Shown here: one piece after another, positions 1-7,472 of the stretch
How the letters are laid out: every line of letters begins with the position of its first letter
How positions within the stretch are numbered: position 1 is the first letter of the stretch
Source: Lachnospiraceae bacterium
GTDB taxonomy: Bacteria; Bacillota; Clostridia; Lachnospirales; Lachnospiraceae
Reading direction: 5' to 3'
Assembly (NCBI GenBank): GCA_017443685.1
Contig: JAFSYD010000237.1
Coordinates: 1 to 7,797 of the forward strand
DNA: 7,797 nt
Notes under the pieces: model-generated
Databases searched by the model: none
The model's input: only the letters and a program-made list of their open reading frames with translations
What the model was told of the DNA's origin: nothing
Position numbers and translations under genes: made by a program

Positions 1-3015
<3,015 letters not shown>

Positions 3016-3054
3016 TGACGTTCCACCTCTCGAAAGGAATAAAAGATTAACCGG

Positions 3055-3081
3055 TCACAAATGCGATAAGTTAAAGGGCAT
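3055..3081 (-). other. possible 8-codon upstream ORF in the rpoB leader
   Basis: Inside the untranslated leader of rpoB there is an ATG followed by seven sense codons and TGA, giving MPFNLSHL. AAGGGG lies 5 nt before the ATG, which is an acceptable but imperfect Shine-Dalgarno sequence. The ORF ends about 40 nt before the rpoB start. The AAGGG of this site can pair with the CCCTT just inside the ORF, so the site may be partly hidden in a small hairpin. A leader peptide is possible, but an ORF this short could easily arise by chance. Confidence 0.25.
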
Positions 3082-3112
3082 AATAACCCCTTAGTCCAAA
3101 AGTGCAACGTAT

Positions 3113-3142
3113 AGTATATAATAAGTCTGCCTGGATTGTCAA
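3113..3142 (-). promoter_or_regulatory. sigma-A promoter for rpoB
   Basis: On the minus strand a perfect TTGACA (3142 to 3137) is followed after 18 bp by TATACT (3118 to 3113), five of six matches to the -10 consensus. A and T tracts just upstream of the -35 (about 3143-3180) look like an UP element. The start of transcription would be near 3106, giving a leader of about 90 nt before rpoB. It lies directly downstream of the hairpin after rplL, so rpoB appears able to be transcribed independently of the ribosomal protein genes. Confidence 0.8.
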
Positions 3143-3195
3143 GAAAATTTTCAGAAAGATTTAACTTTTTGAGATTTTATTGTTTTCTGATGACG

Positions 3196-3244
3196 GGAAT
3201 AAAATATCCCGAAGGCCTTCCGTCTGCCGGATTGCCTTCGGGAT
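3196..3244 (-). terminator. hairpin terminator or attenuator between rplL and rpoB
   Basis: The minus strand has a perfect 11-bp stem, ATCCCGAAGGC pairing with GCCTTCGGGAT (arms at 3244-3234 and 3216-3206). A second 4-bp stem, TCCG with CGGA, sits in the loop. ATTTTATT follows, a moderate rather than perfect U tract. It starts 23 nt after the rplL stop. The stable stem with an interrupted U tract suggests partial termination, as in the rplL-rpoB attenuator known in E. coli. The degree of readthrough cannot be judged from sequence. Confidence 0.75.
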
Positions 3245-3267
3245 CTCATTGCTTCTTTTATGCCGGA

Positions 3268-3642
3268 TTACTTCAGCGTTACCTTTGCGCCTTCGCCCTC
3301 GAGCTTCGTCTTTAAGTCTTCCGCCGTTGCCTTGTCCGCTGCTTCCTTTACGATCTTCGGAGCGGAATCTACCAGTTCCTTTGCTTCCTTTAAGCCAAGG
3401 CCGGTTGCCTCGCGTACTACCTTGATGACCTTTACCTTGTTCGGGCCTACTTCGGTCAGCTCTACGTCGAACTCGTCCTTTTCCTCTGCTGCTGCCGCTT
3501 CGCCGCCTGCTGCCGCTACAACTACGCCTGCTGCTGCGGATACGCCGAACTCTTCCTCGCATGCCTTTACAAGCTCGTTCAGCTCTAATACGCTTAACTC
3601 CTTGATCGCTTCAATGAATTCTTCTGTTGTAAGCTTTGCCAT
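3268..3642 (-). CDS. rplL: 50S ribosomal protein L7/L12
   Basis: L7/L12 is the multi-copy stalk protein of the large subunit. It is anchored as dimers on L10 and recruits and activates translational GTPases. At 124 residues it has the usual length and all three parts. An N-terminal helical dimerisation segment covers about 1-33. A flexible hinge rich in Ala, Gly and Glu covers about 36-56. The globular domain follows to the end, with [20 protein letters not shown] at about 69-88, the conserved face that contacts elongation factors. The ATG at 3642 follows AGGAGGT at a good distance. It lies downstream of rplJ but with 355 nt between them, far more than the tight spacing usual for this pair, and that gap holds a long hairpin. 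A terminator-like hairpin follows the stop codon. Confidence 0.99.
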   Translation of the reverse strand: MAKLTTEEFIEAIKELSVLELNELVKACEEEFGVSAAAGVVVAAAGGEAAAAEEKDEFDVELTEVGPNKVKVIKVVREATGLGLKEAKELVDSAPKIVKEAADKATAEDLKTKLEGEGAKVTLK

Positions 3643-3675
3643 TTTTATGACCTCCTATTATTTTGGGTTTCCTCC

Positions 3676-3868
3676 GTCCGGATACTACCTGTATCTTCCA
3701 CGACGGAACCAACGCGCCGACAAGCTAATCCCTAACTCCAACTACGATTTTTCGGAAAATCTTTCCTTGCGGAAAAATTTTAAAAAATCGAGTTTCCGTA
3801 AGGGCTGGATCTTGTCTCTGCTAAAAGCGGTTCCAAATTGTCGTGTAACATACAGGTAGCATCCGGAC
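3676..3868 (-). repeat. 193-nt imperfect palindrome (long RNA hairpin) between rplJ and rplL
   Basis: The ends, 3850-3868 and 3676-3694, are 19-base inverted repeats with a single difference that becomes a G-U pair in RNA. Pairing continues inward in order: 3840-3845 with 3699-3704, 3829-3834 with 3705-3710, 3811-3816 with 3719-3724, 3783-3790 with 3745-3752. The tip is UUUCC-GCAA-GGAAA (3762-3775) with a GNRA loop. More than 50 base pairs are nested collinearly. The element fills most of the 355-nt spacer 3643-3997. The rest of the spacer, 3869-3997, holds no convincing gene; its best promoter-like match, GTGACA-N17-TAAAAG, is weak. No target duplication is evident at the ends, so a MITE origin is unproven. 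It ends about 18 nt before the rplL ribosome binding site, so it would be transcribed with rplJL and could be an RNase III or mRNA-stability element. Confidence 0.85.
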
Positions 3869-3997
3869 TTACTTTGCCGTTTCTAAATGCTTTTAGTTTT
3901 CTCTTGCGCCTCTGTCACAAGAATGTTCTGTTCACTAAACTCGACCTGCGACTTCATCCTGATCTCGTTAATCTCACAGAACGGCTTCGCAATGGGC

Positions 3998-4591
3998 TCA
4001 ATCTTCGCTTTCGCTCGATTTCTCCTCGTTGCTTTCAGCCTCTGCAGGCGCTTCCTCTGCCGGGGCTGCTTCTTCTGCTTTCGGTGCCGCTTCTGCCGCT
4101 GCTTCGCCACCGCCCTGCTCCGCGATCTGATTCAATACGCGTGCGAGGTTCGTGATCGGCGACTGCAGGCTTCCAAGCAGCTTCGACAGCAGTTCCTCTC
4201 TCGACGGTACCGCTGCGATCGCCTTCATTCCGGCTGCGTCATAGAAGGTTCCTTCTACCACGCCTGCCTTGATCTCCAGCTTCGGCGCCTTCTTAGAGAA
4301 CTTGTCGATGATGCGTGCCGGTGCGGTCGCGTCATCTTTGGAAATCGCAATTGCGCTCGGTCCTTCGAGAGCGTCCTTTAAGCTTTCAAACTCTGTATCT
4401 TTGAAAGCAAAGTTCATCATGGTGTTCTTATAAACCTTATAGATCACACCCGCTTCCCGCAGTTCCTTACGCAGCTGTGTGTCTTCCGTAACCGTAAGTC
4501 CGCGGTAGTCTACCAGCACAACTGACTGCGCGTCTTTAATGCTGTCCGAGATTTCCTGGATGATCGGTTGCTTTAACTCAATCTTTGCCAC
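3998..4591 (-). CDS. rplJ: 50S ribosomal protein L10
   Basis: L10 forms the base of the ribosomal stalk. It binds 23S rRNA near L11 and carries the L7/L12 dimers on its C-terminal helix; the L10-L12 complex also represses its own mRNA through a leader. The start codon is GTG at 4591, with AGGAGG 8 nt upstream and the typical beginning MAKIELKQ. Conserved features are VDYRGLTV at about 27-34, the EAGVIYKVYKNT segment at about 46-57, and the long helix REELLSKLLGSLQSP onward (131-158) that binds L7/L12. At 197 residues it exceeds the common 165 to 175. The excess is a low-complexity tail from about residue 160 made almost only of Ala, Glu, Pro and Ser. The gene has its own promoter and attenuator leader, and is followed by an unusually long spacer before rplL. 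Confidence 0.98.
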   Translation of the reverse strand: MAKIELKQPIIQEISDSIKDAQSVVLVDYRGLTVTEDTQLRKELREAGVIYKVYKNTMMNFAFKDTEFESLKDALEGPSAIAISKDDATAPARIIDKFSKKAPKLEIKAGVVEGTFYDAAGMKAIAAVPSREELLSKLLGSLQSPITNLARVLNQIAEQGGGEAAAEAAPKAEEAAPAEEAPAEAESNEEKSSESED

Positions 4592-4622
4592 GTTTTCTTC
4601 CTCCTGTTTTCATATTTTCGGG

Positions 4623-4659
4623 AAAAATAAATCCCTCTTCATCCGCAGACAAAGAGGGA
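4623..4659 (-). terminator. intrinsic terminator (attenuator) in the rplJ leader
   Basis: On the minus strand TCCCTCTT (4659 to 4652) pairs perfectly with AAGAGGGA (4639 to 4632) around a 12-nt loop, followed by TTTATTTTT. This is a typical intrinsic terminator placed inside the leader, about 30 nt before the rplJ GTG start and just upstream of its ribosome binding site. Its position after the L10 leader fits a transcription attenuator controlled by L10-L12. The loop is complementary to a segment at 4749-4758 (see findings). Confidence 0.85.
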
Positions 4660-4705
4660 ATACACTTCTTTTCGATCCGGTTCAAACCGATCCTTTAAAA
4701 AGCAT

Positions 4706-4758
4706 CCTCGGCAGGTTGCATCGCGTTATGCGGAAACTCCGCACCTGCTGTCTACGGA
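4706..4758 (-). ncRNA. L10 leader, L10(L12)4-binding mRNA element
   Basis: This is recognised as the ribosomal protein L10 leader by its characteristic stretch AGACAGCAGGTGC, then a hairpin GCGGA-GTT-TCCGC (4742-4730), then GATGCAACCTGCCGAGG. GCAGGT (4748 to 4743) pairs with ACCTGC (4716 to 4711), enclosing that hairpin and an asymmetric internal loop ATAACGCGATGCA that would form the kinked L10-binding site. In Firmicutes the L10-L12 complex is known to bind this leader and promote termination upstream of rplJ. Here the promoter lies just upstream and a terminator 47 nt downstream, as expected for that mechanism. The 239-nt rplA-rplJ gap consists essentially of this leader and promoter. Confidence 0.85.
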
Positions 4759-4772
4759 AAAATTCGATAGTT

Positions 4773-4801
4773 ATATTAGCAAGTCTCCGGCAAAATGTCA
4801 A
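4773..4801 (-). promoter_or_regulatory. sigma-A promoter for rplJL
   Basis: TTGACA (4801 to 4796) is followed after exactly 17 bp by TAATAT (4778 to 4773). A TGC directly before the hexamer gives an extended -10 motif. Transcription should start near 4765, about 10 nt before the L10 leader core. It begins 29 nt after the rplA stop codon, and no terminator is visible between rplA and this promoter, so rplJL can probably be transcribed both from here and by readthrough from the upstream genes. Confidence 0.75.
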
Positions 4802-4830
4802 TACGATTTCTGTCGGTATTCACAAATGCT

Positions 4831-5529
4831 TTACGCTTCTGCTGCCTTAAGGGTATTCACACGCACACCCGGTCCCATAGTCGGAGCTACGGTAATGCTC
4901 TTGATATACTGTCCCTTCAGACTTGCCGGCTTCGCTTTATTGATCGCACCCATCAGGGCCGTAAAGTTATCCATCAGATCTTCTTCGCTGAAGGATGCCT
5001 TGCCGATCGGTACATGAACGATGTTCGCCTTGTCCAGACGATACTCGATCTTACCTGCCTTGATATCCTCGATCGCCTTCGTTACATCCATCGTAACCGT
5101 TCCGGCTTTCGGGTTCGGCATCAGGCCCTTCGGTCCAAGTACCCGTCCGAGACGTCCGACTACCGCCATCATATCCGGTGTCGCAACAACAACATCAAAA
5201 TCCAGCCAGCCATCGTTCTGAATCTTCGGGATCAGCTCCTCTGCTCCTACGAAGTCAGCGCCTGCAGCCTGTGCCTCATCCGCCTTCGGTCCCTTCGCGA
5301 ATACGAGCACGCGAACCGTCTTACCTGTTCCGTGCGGCAGTACTACCGCGCCGCGGATCTGCTGCTCCGCATGTCTGCCGTCGCAGCCGGTACGGATATG
5401 CACTTCGATCGTCTCGTCAAATTTTGCCTTGGCGTTCTTTTTTACCTGAGCGATCGCTTCCGCGGTGTCAAGCTGCTTGGTCTTGTCATACGCCTTGACC
5501 AGTTCCTGGTACTTCTTTCCTCGTTTCAT
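4831..5529 (-). CDS. rplA: 50S ribosomal protein L1
   Basis: L1 forms the mobile arm of the large subunit beside the E site, binds 23S rRNA helices 76-78, and in many bacteria represses its own operon. The protein is 232 residues, the usual length. Conserved parts include [19 protein letters not shown] at 52-70, the family signature around [20 protein letters not shown] (125-144), and the C-terminal rRNA-binding [20 protein letters not shown] (203-222). The start is placed at the ATG at 5529, giving MKRGKKY, because AAGGAGGAAG lies just upstream; an in-frame upstream extension of 14 codons exists but lacks conservation and would overlap the ribosome binding site. It follows rplK after a 255-nt spacer filled by an inverted-repeat element. 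The ATG overlaps the stop of an ORF running through that spacer. Confidence 0.99.
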   Translation of the reverse strand: MKRGKKYQELVKAYDKTKQLDTAEAIAQVKKNAKAKFDETIEVHIRTGCDGRHAEQQIRGAVVLPHGTGKTVRVLVFAKGPKADEAQAAGADFVGAEELIPKIQNDGWLDFDVVVATPDMMAVVGRLGRVLGPKGLMPNPKAGTVTMDVTKAIEDIKAGKIEYRLDKANIVHVPIGKASFSEEDLMDNFTALMGAINKAKPASLKGQYIKSITVAPTMGPGVRVNTLKAAEA

Positions 5530-5593
5530 TTTCTTCCTCCTTGTGGTTCTGACGGCCTTTTGGTCTCCCACTGGTGATATATATTTACGCTTC

Positions 5594-5734
5594 CATCAGA
5601 CGATATATCTATTGCCGGACACGCTTCCGCTCGGGTCCTCACGTAACGGATACTAAACTCGCGCTTCGCTGTCGCTTGCGTTCGTTCAGTACCGACGCTG
5701 CGACACGATCCGTCAATAGATATATCGTCTGATG
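5594..5734 (-). repeat. 141-bp inverted-repeat element in the rplK-rplA spacer
   Basis: The arms 5594-5614 and 5714-5734 are perfect 21-bp inverted repeats, and four more pairs follow after one mismatch. Inside, on the minus strand, TACTGAAC pairs with GTTTAGTA through one G-U pair around a GC-rich segment with repeated GCGAAGCG-like units. GGAC-C-CG pairs with CG-T-GTCC in a further hairpin. The element fills the middle of the 255-nt spacer 5530-5784 and would be part of the rplK-rplA mRNA. The modular form, terminal inverted repeats around GC-rich hairpins, looks like a dispersed intergenic repeat or MITE, but no target duplication is clear and copy number elsewhere is unknown. An RNA processing role is equally possible. 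Confidence 0.85.
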
Positions 5735-5784
5735 TCCGCTCACAAACCATATTCTCCTTGTTCACAGGTTTTGCTTTTTTGGGA

Positions 5785-6210
5785 TCAGTCTACTACTGTT
5801 ACTCCCATGCTGCGCGCGGTTCCTGCGATCATCGAAACTGCTGCTTCTACGGACGCCGCGTTCAGATCCTTCATCTTCGTCTCAGCGATCTCCTGCAGCT
5901 GTGCCTTCGTGATCTTAGCTACCTTGGTACGGTTCGGCTCACCGGATCCTTTCTGGATCTTGCACGCCTTCTTGATCAGAACCGCTGCCGGCGGCGTCTT
6001 CGTAATAAACGTAAAGCTTCTGTCCGCATATACCGTGATAACGGTCGGGATGATCGTGTCTCCCATCTCCGCCGTCCTCGCATTGAACTGCTTGGTAAAC
6101 TCTACGATATTAACGCCGTGCTGACCTAACGCCGGACCAACAGGCGGTGCCGGTGTTGCCTTGCCGGCAGGAATCTGTAATTTGATATAACCTTCGATTT
6201 TCTTAGCCAT
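5785..6210 (-). CDS. rplK: 50S ribosomal protein L11
   Basis: L11 binds the GTPase-associated centre of 23S rRNA with L10-L12. It is needed for stringent-response activation by RelA and for thiopeptide binding. The length, 141 residues, is standard. The N-terminal domain carries the proline-rich face [19 protein letters not shown] (14-32), including Pro22 and Pro23 of the thiopeptide-contacting region. The linker KTPPA is at 71-75. The C-terminal rRNA-binding domain ends with [20 protein letters not shown] (114-133) and SMGVTV. The ATG at 6210 follows AGAGGAGT. It lies 103 nt after nusG and 255 nt before rplA. The neighbouring arrangement nusG-rplK-rplA is the common bacterial one. No canonical L1-binding leader could be identified with confidence in the gap upstream. 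Confidence 0.99.
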   Translation of the reverse strand: MAKKIEGYIKLQIPAGKATPAPPVGPALGQHGVNIVEFTKQFNARTAEMGDTIIPTVITVYADRSFTFITKTPPAAVLIKKACKIQKGSGEPNRTKVAKITKAQLQEIAETKMKDLNAASVEAAVSMIAGTARSMGVTVVD

Positions 6211-6261
6211 TGTTTTACTCCTCTATTCGCATATGTTTTTATCTGCCTTACACTGTCGGTT

Positions 6262-6308
6262 GCCAGTGCTGTCAGCAACTCACTTACGTTCGTTGGACAG
6301 TACTTGGC
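6262..6308 (-). repeat. hairpin in the nusG-rplK spacer
   Basis: On the minus strand GCCAAGTACTGTC (6308 to 6296) pairs with GACAGCACTGGC (6273 to 6262), with one bulged A and one mismatch. CAAC and GTTG extend the stem inward. No U tract follows, so this is not a terminator. The stretch contains GTACTG followed by AACGAACG, which also occurs in the rplK-rplA element, suggesting that both belong to one repeat family. An alternative pairing, GTTGC with GCAAC, competes with the outer stem. Confidence 0.5.
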
Positions 6309-6313
6309 TCCTT

Positions 6314-6847
6314 CTATTTATATTTCTGCACTTCCGCAAAACTGATCTCTACCGGCGTATCACGCCCGAACAGCTCGACATTGATCGTAACGGTCTGCTT
6401 GCTCAGATTCATCGCCTGGATCTTGCCGACCGTATCCTTCCACGCACCCGCTACAACCGAAACCACATCACCTTCCTCGAAGTCGACCTCGATCTTCGCC
6501 TCCGACTTGATCCCGAGCGTGCGCATCTCCGCCTCCGACAGCGGCACGGGCTTGCTTCCCGGCCCGACGAACCCGGTCACCCCGCGCGTATTGCGGACAA
6601 TGTACCACGTCTCGTCATTCATCACCATATTGATGAGCACATAACCCGGAAACATTTTTTTGGATTTCAGCTCTCTCTTCGCGCCTACCTTAGAATCCTT
6701 CGTCTCCCACACGTCATGCATCGGAACACGAACCTCGATGATCTGATCTTCTAAGTGGCGGTTGGCAACCGTCTTGTCGATGTTCGCTTTTACCTTTTTC
6801 TCATAACCCGAATAGGTATGAGCTACATACCACTGAGCTTCTGCCAT
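6314..6847 (-). CDS. nusG: transcription termination/antitermination factor NusG
   Basis: NusG binds the clamp of RNA polymerase through its NGN domain and affects pausing, elongation and, through its KOW domain, contacts with partners such as the ribosome or Rho. The protein is 177 residues, typical for the family. The NGN domain opens with WYVAHTYSGYEKKVKANI (6-23) and includes MFPGYVLI (65-72) and TRGVTGFVGPGSKPVPL (87-103). A KOW motif follows at about 125-152, EEGDVVSVVAGAWKDTVGK. Its GAW replaces the GPF common in other bacteria; this is thought to be ordinary in related Clostridia. The ATG at 6847 is 5 nt after AGGAGG. The secE stop codon overlaps that ribosome binding site, so translation of the two is probably coupled. 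rplK follows after 103 nt. Confidence 0.99.
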   Translation of the reverse strand: MAEAQWYVAHTYSGYEKKVKANIDKTVANRHLEDQIIEVRVPMHDVWETKDSKVGAKRELKSKKMFPGYVLINMVMNDETWYIVRNTRGVTGFVGPGSKPVPLSEAEMRTLGIKSEAKIEVDFEEGDVVSVVAGAWKDTVGKIQAMNLSKQTVTINVELFGRDTPVEISFAEVQKYK

Positions 6848-6856
6848 AAAAGCCTC

Positions 6857-7060
6857 CTATAACGCAACAAGCCGATCCACGCCATACTGAATGATCATGT
6901 CGAAAAACACGATCAGGAGCGCGACAAAGACCGACACCACGATCGTCGCAACGGACTGCCGCGAAATTGTCCGCCCATCCGGCCAGACGATCTTCCCGAA
7001 CTCCGCCTTCAGATCATCCCACCAGTCGCGTACGTCTTTTTTCTTACTGCTATCAGCCAT
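6857..7060 (-). CDS. secE: preprotein translocase subunit SecE
   Basis: SecE clamps the SecY channel in the cytoplasmic membrane and is essential for the Sec translocon. The protein is 67 residues, the short single-span form typical of Gram-positive bacteria. It has a charged N-terminus, then the conserved amphipathic helix and turn WWDDLKAEFGKIVWP (13-27), and one transmembrane helix at about 37-61. The ATG at 7060 is preferred because AGAGG lies 7 nt upstream. A GTG two codons earlier (7066) would sit directly against that site. It starts 12 nt after the rpmG stop and its TAG stop overlaps the nusG ribosome binding site, forming a compact rpmG-secE-nusG unit. Confidence 0.97.
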   Translation of the reverse strand: MADSSKKKDVRDWWDDLKAEFGKIVWPDGRTISRQSVATIVVSVFVALLIVFFDMIIQYGVDRLVAL

Positions 7061-7072
7061 TGTCACACCTCT

Positions 7073-7222
7073 TTACTTCGTCTCTTTATGCATCGTGTGC
7101 TTTTTGCAGACACGGCAGTATTTCTTCGTCTCCATACGATCCGGATGAAGCTTCTTCTCCTTCGTCATATTGTAATTCCTCTGCTGGCACTCCGTGCATG
7201 CCAATGTAATCCTTGTACGCAC
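7073..7222 (-). CDS. rpmG: 50S ribosomal protein L33, zinc-binding form
   Basis: L33 is a small protein of the large subunit near the E site. The 49-residue protein reads [17 protein letters not shown] and ends [14 protein letters not shown]. The two CxxC pairs at Cys9/Cys12 and Cys36/Cys39 form the zinc ribbon of the C+ form; the C- paralogue that replaces it under zinc limitation lacks these cysteines. The start is a GTG at 7222, with GGAGGT 7 nt upstream. It is the first gene of the unit with secE and nusG, a common position in Firmicutes. The gene is short but its identity is clear from the cysteines, basic composition and neighbours. Confidence 0.97.
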   Translation of the reverse strand: MRTRITLACTECQQRNYNMTKEKKLHPDRMETKKYCRVCKKHTMHKETK

Positions 7223-7241
7223 CGTCTTCACCTCCGTACAC

Positions 7242-7261
7242 AAAAAAAGGGGCTTTACCCC
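7242..7261 (-). promoter_or_regulatory. mini-hairpin with U tract in the rpmG leader
   Basis: In the roughly 50-nt leader the minus strand has GGGG-TAAAG-CCCC followed at once by seven T residues, ending 7 nt before the rpmG ribosome binding site. It looks like a small intrinsic terminator, but a 4-bp stem is at the lower limit. It may act as a weak attenuator or only as a 5' mRNA stabiliser. Confidence 0.4.
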
Positions 7262-7280
7262 GAAGTTTTATCGCTTGTCT

Positions 7281-7309
7281 AATTTAACACGGATATTCGC
7301 GTCTGTCAA
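7281..7309 (-). promoter_or_regulatory. sigma-A promoter for rpmG-secE-nusG
   Basis: TTGACA (7309 to 7304) is perfect and is followed after 17 bp by TAAATT (7286 to 7281), four of six matches to the -10 consensus. A and T tracts upstream (7311-7341) may serve as an UP element. Transcription would begin near 7274, about 50 nt before the rpmG start. The promoter reads away from the plus-strand gene at 7643. Confidence 0.75.
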
Positions 7310-7334
7310 CGAAAATTTTAAAAAATTTGCAACA

Positions 7335-7399
7335 TTTTTTTGGGTATTTTCCGTAGTTTTCGGCTTTTTTCTATATATAGGAAAAAAACCCAAAAAAAA
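7335..7399. repeat. AT-rich inverted repeat with A tracts
   Basis: Seven T residues, GGGT and TTTTCC at 7335-7352 face GG, seven A residues, CCC and eight A residues at 7380-7399. Between them are a small CCG/CGG dyad and the palindrome CTATATATAG (7371-7380). In neither direction does the stem end in a U tract, so it is not a terminator. It lies between the two divergent promoters and could bend DNA or act as an upstream A/T element for either. Confidence 0.55.
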
Positions 7400-7413
7400 C
7401 ATCTATCTTGTAG

Positions 7414-7442
7414 ATGACAAATGTTCCCATTTATGGTAGTAT
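7414..7442 (+). promoter_or_regulatory. candidate promoter for the plus-strand gene
   Basis: ATGACA (7414-7419), 17 bp, then TAGTAT (7437-7442), with TGG immediately before the -10 giving an extended -10 motif. Transcription would start near 7450, leaving a leader of about 190 nt. A dyad CATCTA-N5-TAGATG (7400-7416) overlaps the -35 and could be an operator. The -35 matches five of six and the -10 four of six, so this is plausible but unproven. Confidence 0.45.
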
Positions 7443-7472
7443 GTAATTGAATAAATGGATTTTTATACCCTG

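Noticed and set aside
3161..3562. 133-codon minus-strand frame across rplL and the terminator
   Set aside because: Out of frame with rplL, Arg/Gly/Ser-rich, and it reads through the hairpin; a shadow.
3260..3859. 199-codon plus-strand open frame over rplL and its upstream spacer
   Set aside because: Ser- and Ala-rich shadow of the rplL hinge region that runs into the palindrome; no ribosome binding site or recognisable domain.
3676..3868. Firm call of a MITE in the rplJ-rplL spacer
   Set aside because: No target-site duplication is visible and copy number cannot be checked, so only a palindrome is annotated.
3883..4110. 75-codon minus-strand frame overlapping the end of rplJ and running into the spacer
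   Set aside because: It is a shifted frame of the low-complexity rplJ tail, giving Lys/Arg/Gln runs; no credible start signal. The tail beyond rplJ is too short to judge.
4801..4830. Hairpin after rplA as a terminator
   Set aside because: The possible ATAC/GTAT stem with a bulge is weak and lacks a U tract; it merges into the rplJ promoter.
5530..5571. Longer N-terminus for L1
   Set aside because: The extra residues are not conserved and would place the clear AAGGAGG site inside the coding region.
6211..6313. L1-binding leader before rplK
   Set aside because: A hairpin is present but the conserved L1-site bases could not be recognised with confidence.
7061..7066. GTG at 7066 as the secE start
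   Set aside because: The Shine-Dalgarno AGAGG would be directly adjacent to it; the ATG at 7060 has proper spacing.
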